DNA of 45,500 nucleotides, taken from contig NZ_JAUSLW010000089.1 of NCBI RefSeq assembly GCF_030645195.1, positions 1 to 45,500 on the forward strand. Direction: 5' to 3'. The stretch comes from Phenylobacterium sp. Its GTDB lineage: Bacteria; Pseudomonadota; Alphaproteobacteria; Caulobacterales; Caulobacteraceae. A model generated the notes under the pieces. It was given only the letters and a program-made list of their open reading frames with translations, was not told where the DNA came from and did not search any database. The translations under genes and the position numbers were made by a program. Every line of letters begins with the position of its first letter. The stretch's first letter is position 1. Below, piece by piece: positions 43,299 to 45,500 of this stretch.

Positions 43299-44335
43299 CC
43301 CGGGTCGCCGTTGTCCTGTTCAACCTCGGCGGCCCCGACGGTCCCGAGGCGGTGCGGCCCTTCCTCTACAACCTGTTCAAGGACCCGGCGATCATCGGGG
43401 CCCCGGCCTTCGTGCGCTATCCTCTGGCCGCCCTGATCTCCTCGCGGCGGGAAAGCTCGGCCCAGGCCAACTACGCCATCATGGGGGGCGGCTCGCCCCT
43501 GCTGCCCGAGACCCTGGCACAGGCCGAAGCCCTGGATCTGGCCCTGGCGGCGGCCAGGCCCGACCTCACCGCCAAGACCTTCATCGCCATGCGCTACTGG
43601 AAGCCCTTCGCCTACGAGACGGCCAGGGCGGTGGCGGCCTTCAATCCCGATGAGATCGTCCTGCTGCCGCTCTATCCGCAGTTCTCCACCACCACGACGG
43701 GCTCGTCCCTGAAGGACTGGGCCAAGGCCTATTCGGGCCCGGGCCGCACGCGCACAGTCTGCTGCTATCCCACCGCCGAGGGCCTGATCGAAGCCCACGC
43801 CCAGCGCATCCACGACACCTGGGAAGAGGCCGGCAAGCCCAGGAACGTCCGCCTGCTGTTCTCCGCCCACGGCCTGCCGGAGAAGGTGATCGCTGGCGGA
43901 GATCCCTACCAGGTCCAGGTCGAGGCCACGGCCGCCGCGGTGGCCGCCCTCGTTCCCGAGCTCGCCGACTGGCGGGTCTGCTACCAGAGCCGGGTCGGAC
44001 CGCTGAAATGGATCGGTCCCTCCACGGCAGACGAAATCCACGTGGCCGGGGAACAGGGGGTCGGCCTGCTGATCACGCCCATCGCCTTCGTCTCCGAGCA
44101 CATCGAAACCCTGGTGGAGCTGGACCACGAATATGCCGAGCTGGCGGTGCAGCAGGGGGTGGCCCCCTATCTGCGGGCGCCGGCGCTCGGGGTGGAGCAG
44201 GTCTTCATCGACACCCTGGCCCAGACCGTCGATCGGTCCCTGGCCCGGGCTGGCGGCGCGGCGCCGGAGGGGGAATGGCTTTGCCCGTCCGGCTATGGCA
44301 AATGCGGCCGCACCACCAAGGGAGCTTCGGCGTGA
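43295..44335 (+). CDS. hemH: Ferrochelatase, HemH
   Basis: 346 residues from GTG 43295, which overlaps the hemE stop (GTGA). Metal-binding His192 lies in LLFSAHGLPEKV; VLFNLGGPDGPEAVRPFLYN at the N-terminus and FVSEHIETLVELDHEY are family-typical. Cysteines at 156, 157, 229, 330 and 337 are present; the C. crescentus enzyme is reported to hold a [2Fe-2S] cluster, and C330/C337 near the C-terminus are candidate ligands here. It inserts iron into protoporphyrin IX. The stop overlaps the hemJ start. Confidence 0.95.
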   Translation: MTRVAVVLFNLGGPDGPEAVRPFLYNLFKDPAIIGAPAFVRYPLAALISSRRESSAQANYAIMGGGSPLLPETLAQAEALDLALAAARPDLTAKTFIAMRYWKPFAYETARAVAAFNPDEIVLLPLYPQFSTTTTGSSLKDWAKAYSGPGRTRTVCCYPTAEGLIEAHAQRIHDTWEEAGKPRNVRLLFSAHGLPEKVIAGGDPYQVQVEATAAAVAALVPELADWRVCYQSRVGPLKWIGPSTADEIHVAGEQGVGLLITPIAFVSEHIETLVELDHEYAELAVQQGVAPYLRAPALGVEQVFIDTLAQTVDRSLARAGGAAPEGEWLCPSGYGKCGRTTKGASA

Positions 44336-44784
44336 ACTACGACCTGCTGCGCGGCCTGCACATCATCTCGGTGATCGCCTGGATGGCCGGCATGATGTAC
44401 CTGCCCCGCCTGTTCGCCTACCACGCCGCAGCGCCGATGGGCGGGGAGATGGACAAGACCTTCCAGACCATGGAGCTCAAGCTCTACCGGATCATCATGG
44501 GTCCGGCCATGGTGGCCACCTGGGTGTTCGGCCTGGCCCTGATCTATGTGGACGCCACCCAGATCCGCGGCGGCTGGGACTTCCTGCAGACCCCCTGGAT
44601 GATCACCAAGCTGGCGGGGATTGTCTTCCTGACCGCCTGGCATCATGTGCTCGGGGCGGCCCGCAAGAAATTCGTCGCCGGGACCAACACTCGAACGGCG
44701 CGCTTCTGGAAGATGACCAACGAACTGCCCTTCATCGCGGCCATCATCATGGTCATCGCGGTGACGACGGAGTTCGGGGGGTAA
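44332..44784 (+). CDS. hemJ: Protoporphyrinogen oxidase HemJ
   Basis: 150 residues with four membrane helices. Conserved His10 is in LRGLHIISVIAWMAGMMYLP and a Lys-Leu pair in TPWMITKLAGIVFL, both family hallmarks. It oxidises protoporphyrinogen IX, the step before HemH. It starts at GTG 44332 overlapping the hemH stop (GTGA), with AAGGGAG at 44318-44324. The three genes hemE, hemH and hemJ form one coupled unit that covers late heme synthesis. Confidence 0.92.
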   Translation: MNYDLLRGLHIISVIAWMAGMMYLPRLFAYHAAAPMGGEMDKTFQTMELKLYRIIMGPAMVATWVFGLALIYVDATQIRGGWDFLQTPWMITKLAGIVFLTAWHHVLGAARKKFVAGTNTRTARFWKMTNELPFIAAIIMVIAVTTEFGG

Positions 44785-45062
44785 CGCAAACCCCGCGGTT
44801 AGTATCCCAAGCCAAGCTACCCCCATCGCTTGACCCGAAGCACCCAATGTGGTTCCGCTGCACCCACATGGCGTCGCGCACCGCGAAGTCATGCCCCGCC
44901 TCTCTCCGGCGACGCGCGCTTCCAGAAACCCAAGCTGCTGCGTCCCGGCCCCTGAACACCCCCGGCGAGTCTCAAGGCCCGCCATAGACGTTTCAAGTTT
45001 GCTCGACGCCGCAGGACTGTCTCAAGTCCTGGGTGCGCCGGGCCGTATCAAGGCGATACCCC
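44785..45062 (+). promoter_or_regulatory. rho: C-rich leader of rho, possible Rho attenuation region
   Basis: 278 bases without a gene. The stretch from about 44809 to 44852 is C-rich and G-poor with regularly spaced CC/CA/TC steps, resembling a Rho-utilisation site. The short motif TCAAG recurs four times closer to the start (about 44974, 44992, 45023, 45048). Rho is known to limit its own expression by early termination in E. coli; the same is inferred here. The promoter itself is not clear to me. Confidence 0.35.
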
Positions 45063-45500
45063 ATGTCCGAAGAAAATATCTCCGACACCCTCGACGCCGA
45101 AGACTCCGCCCTCGACCAGGCGATGGACGCGCAGGTCGCGGCCGCCCAGGAGACCAGCGACGACGACGACGACAACGAACTCTCCGCAGCCATCGCCGCG
45201 CTCGGCATCACCCGGATGTCCCTCCAGGAACTGAAGGACAAGTCGCCGGTCGACCTGCTGGCCTTCGCCGAGAAGCTGGAGATCGAGAACGCCAACTCCA
45301 TGCGCAAGCAGGACATGATGTTCGCGATCCTCAAGACGCTCGCCGAGGAAGGCATCGAGATCTCCGGCTCCGGCACCCTGGAAGTGGTGTCCGACGGCTT
45401 CGGCTTCCTGCGCTCGCCGGAAGCCAACTACCTGCCCGGCCCCGACGACATCTATGTCAGCCCCTCGCAGATCCGGAAGTTCGGCCTGCGCACCGGCGAC
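45063..45500 (+). CDS. rho: Transcription termination factor Rho (cut by window edge)
   Basis: The frame is open from ATG 45063 to the right edge, giving 146 residues. The first about 45 residues are acidic (including a run of five Asp) and low in complexity, as in alphaproteobacterial Rho. The Rho N-terminal helix domain follows ([20 protein letters not shown]), then the RNA-binding cold-shock-like fold with [20 protein letters not shown]. The ATPase part lies outside the window. AAGG at about 45050-45053 serves as the ribosome site. Confidence 0.95.
   Translation, partial: MSEENISDTLDAEDSALDQAMDAQVAAAQETSDDDDDNELSAAIAALGITRMSLQELKDKSPVDLLAFAEKLEIENANSMRKQDMMFAILKTLAEEGIEISGSGTLEVVSDGFGFLRSPEANYLPGPDDIYVSPSQIRKFGLRTGD

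Overview
The window is dense, GC-rich alphaproteobacterial chromosome. It looks like family Caulobacteraceae (Caulobacter/Phenylobacterium type). The main reason is the gene order around 40.9-43.3 kb: a DUF299 regulator, maf, aroE, coaE and dnaQ run leftward, and hemE runs rightward. From established knowledge this is the arrangement that flanks the chromosomal origin (Cori) of Caulobacter crescentus. The 523-bp gap between the two gene sets holds two perfect TTAA-N7-TTAA CtrA boxes, several GANTC (CcrM) sites, degenerate DnaA-like boxes and an AT-rich patch. I read it as the predicted chromosome origin. The species cannot be fixed from the sequence alone. There is no prophage, insertion sequence, CRISPR array, toxin-antitoxin pair or rRNA; one tRNA (Gly-GCC) is present.

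Layout. 0-5.3 kb: a truncated exported protein, a 597-bp gap with a near-perfect 24-bp dyad, a TSUP exporter, a MAPEG protein, a KTSC protein, an adenylate-forming ligase, a DUF6481 protein, tRNA-Gly and a DUF6065 protein. 5.4-10.6 kb: a PrdX-type tRNA editing protein; a tight thioredoxin/Lon-N-domain/Trm112 run; a P-loop kinase; a methyltransferase; a UbiH-type hydroxylase. 10.7-14.1 kb: an EmrA-EmrB-TetR efflux operon. 14.1-17.2 kb: the fatty-acid operon fabA-fabB-(GNAT)-fabI on the minus strand. 17.2-22.6 kb: an SH3 protein, a 2-hydroxyacid dehydrogenase, moeB, and hslV and hslU separated by an exported-protein gene. 22.6-25 kb: DUF2244, nth, a secreted cyclophilin and a small acidic protein. 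25.2-29.3 kb: an adenosine kinase-hisBHAFE operon. 29.4-35 kb: an exported protein, a CPBP protease, a PHA-system protein, a PQQ dehydrogenase lipoprotein and a DAACS transporter. 34.9-37.9 kb: smr, mltA and a Tim44-domain gene on the minus strand, diverging from secB. 38.1-41.7 kb: dnaQ-coaE-aroE-maf-ppsR on the minus strand, leading away from the origin. 42.3-45.5 kb: hemE-hemH-hemJ, then rho cut by the right edge.

How it works together. Most genes are housekeeping: fatty-acid, histidine, heme and shikimate synthesis, protein quality control (HslVU, CnoX-like thioredoxin, SecB, cyclophilin), cell-wall turnover (MltA), DNA repair and replication (Nth, DnaQ) and transcription termination (Rho). 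Genes on each side of the predicted origin are mostly transcribed away from it in the nearest 4 kb. Four intergenic palindromic repeats of two families (hslV/exported protein, hisE/exported protein, CPBP/PHA, secB/dnaQ) are the main dispersed repeat content. No large undescribed defence or biosynthetic system is visible. The points most worth a second look are the origin, the repeats, the gene inserted between hslV and hslU, the unexplained dyad at 594-617, and several atypical family members.
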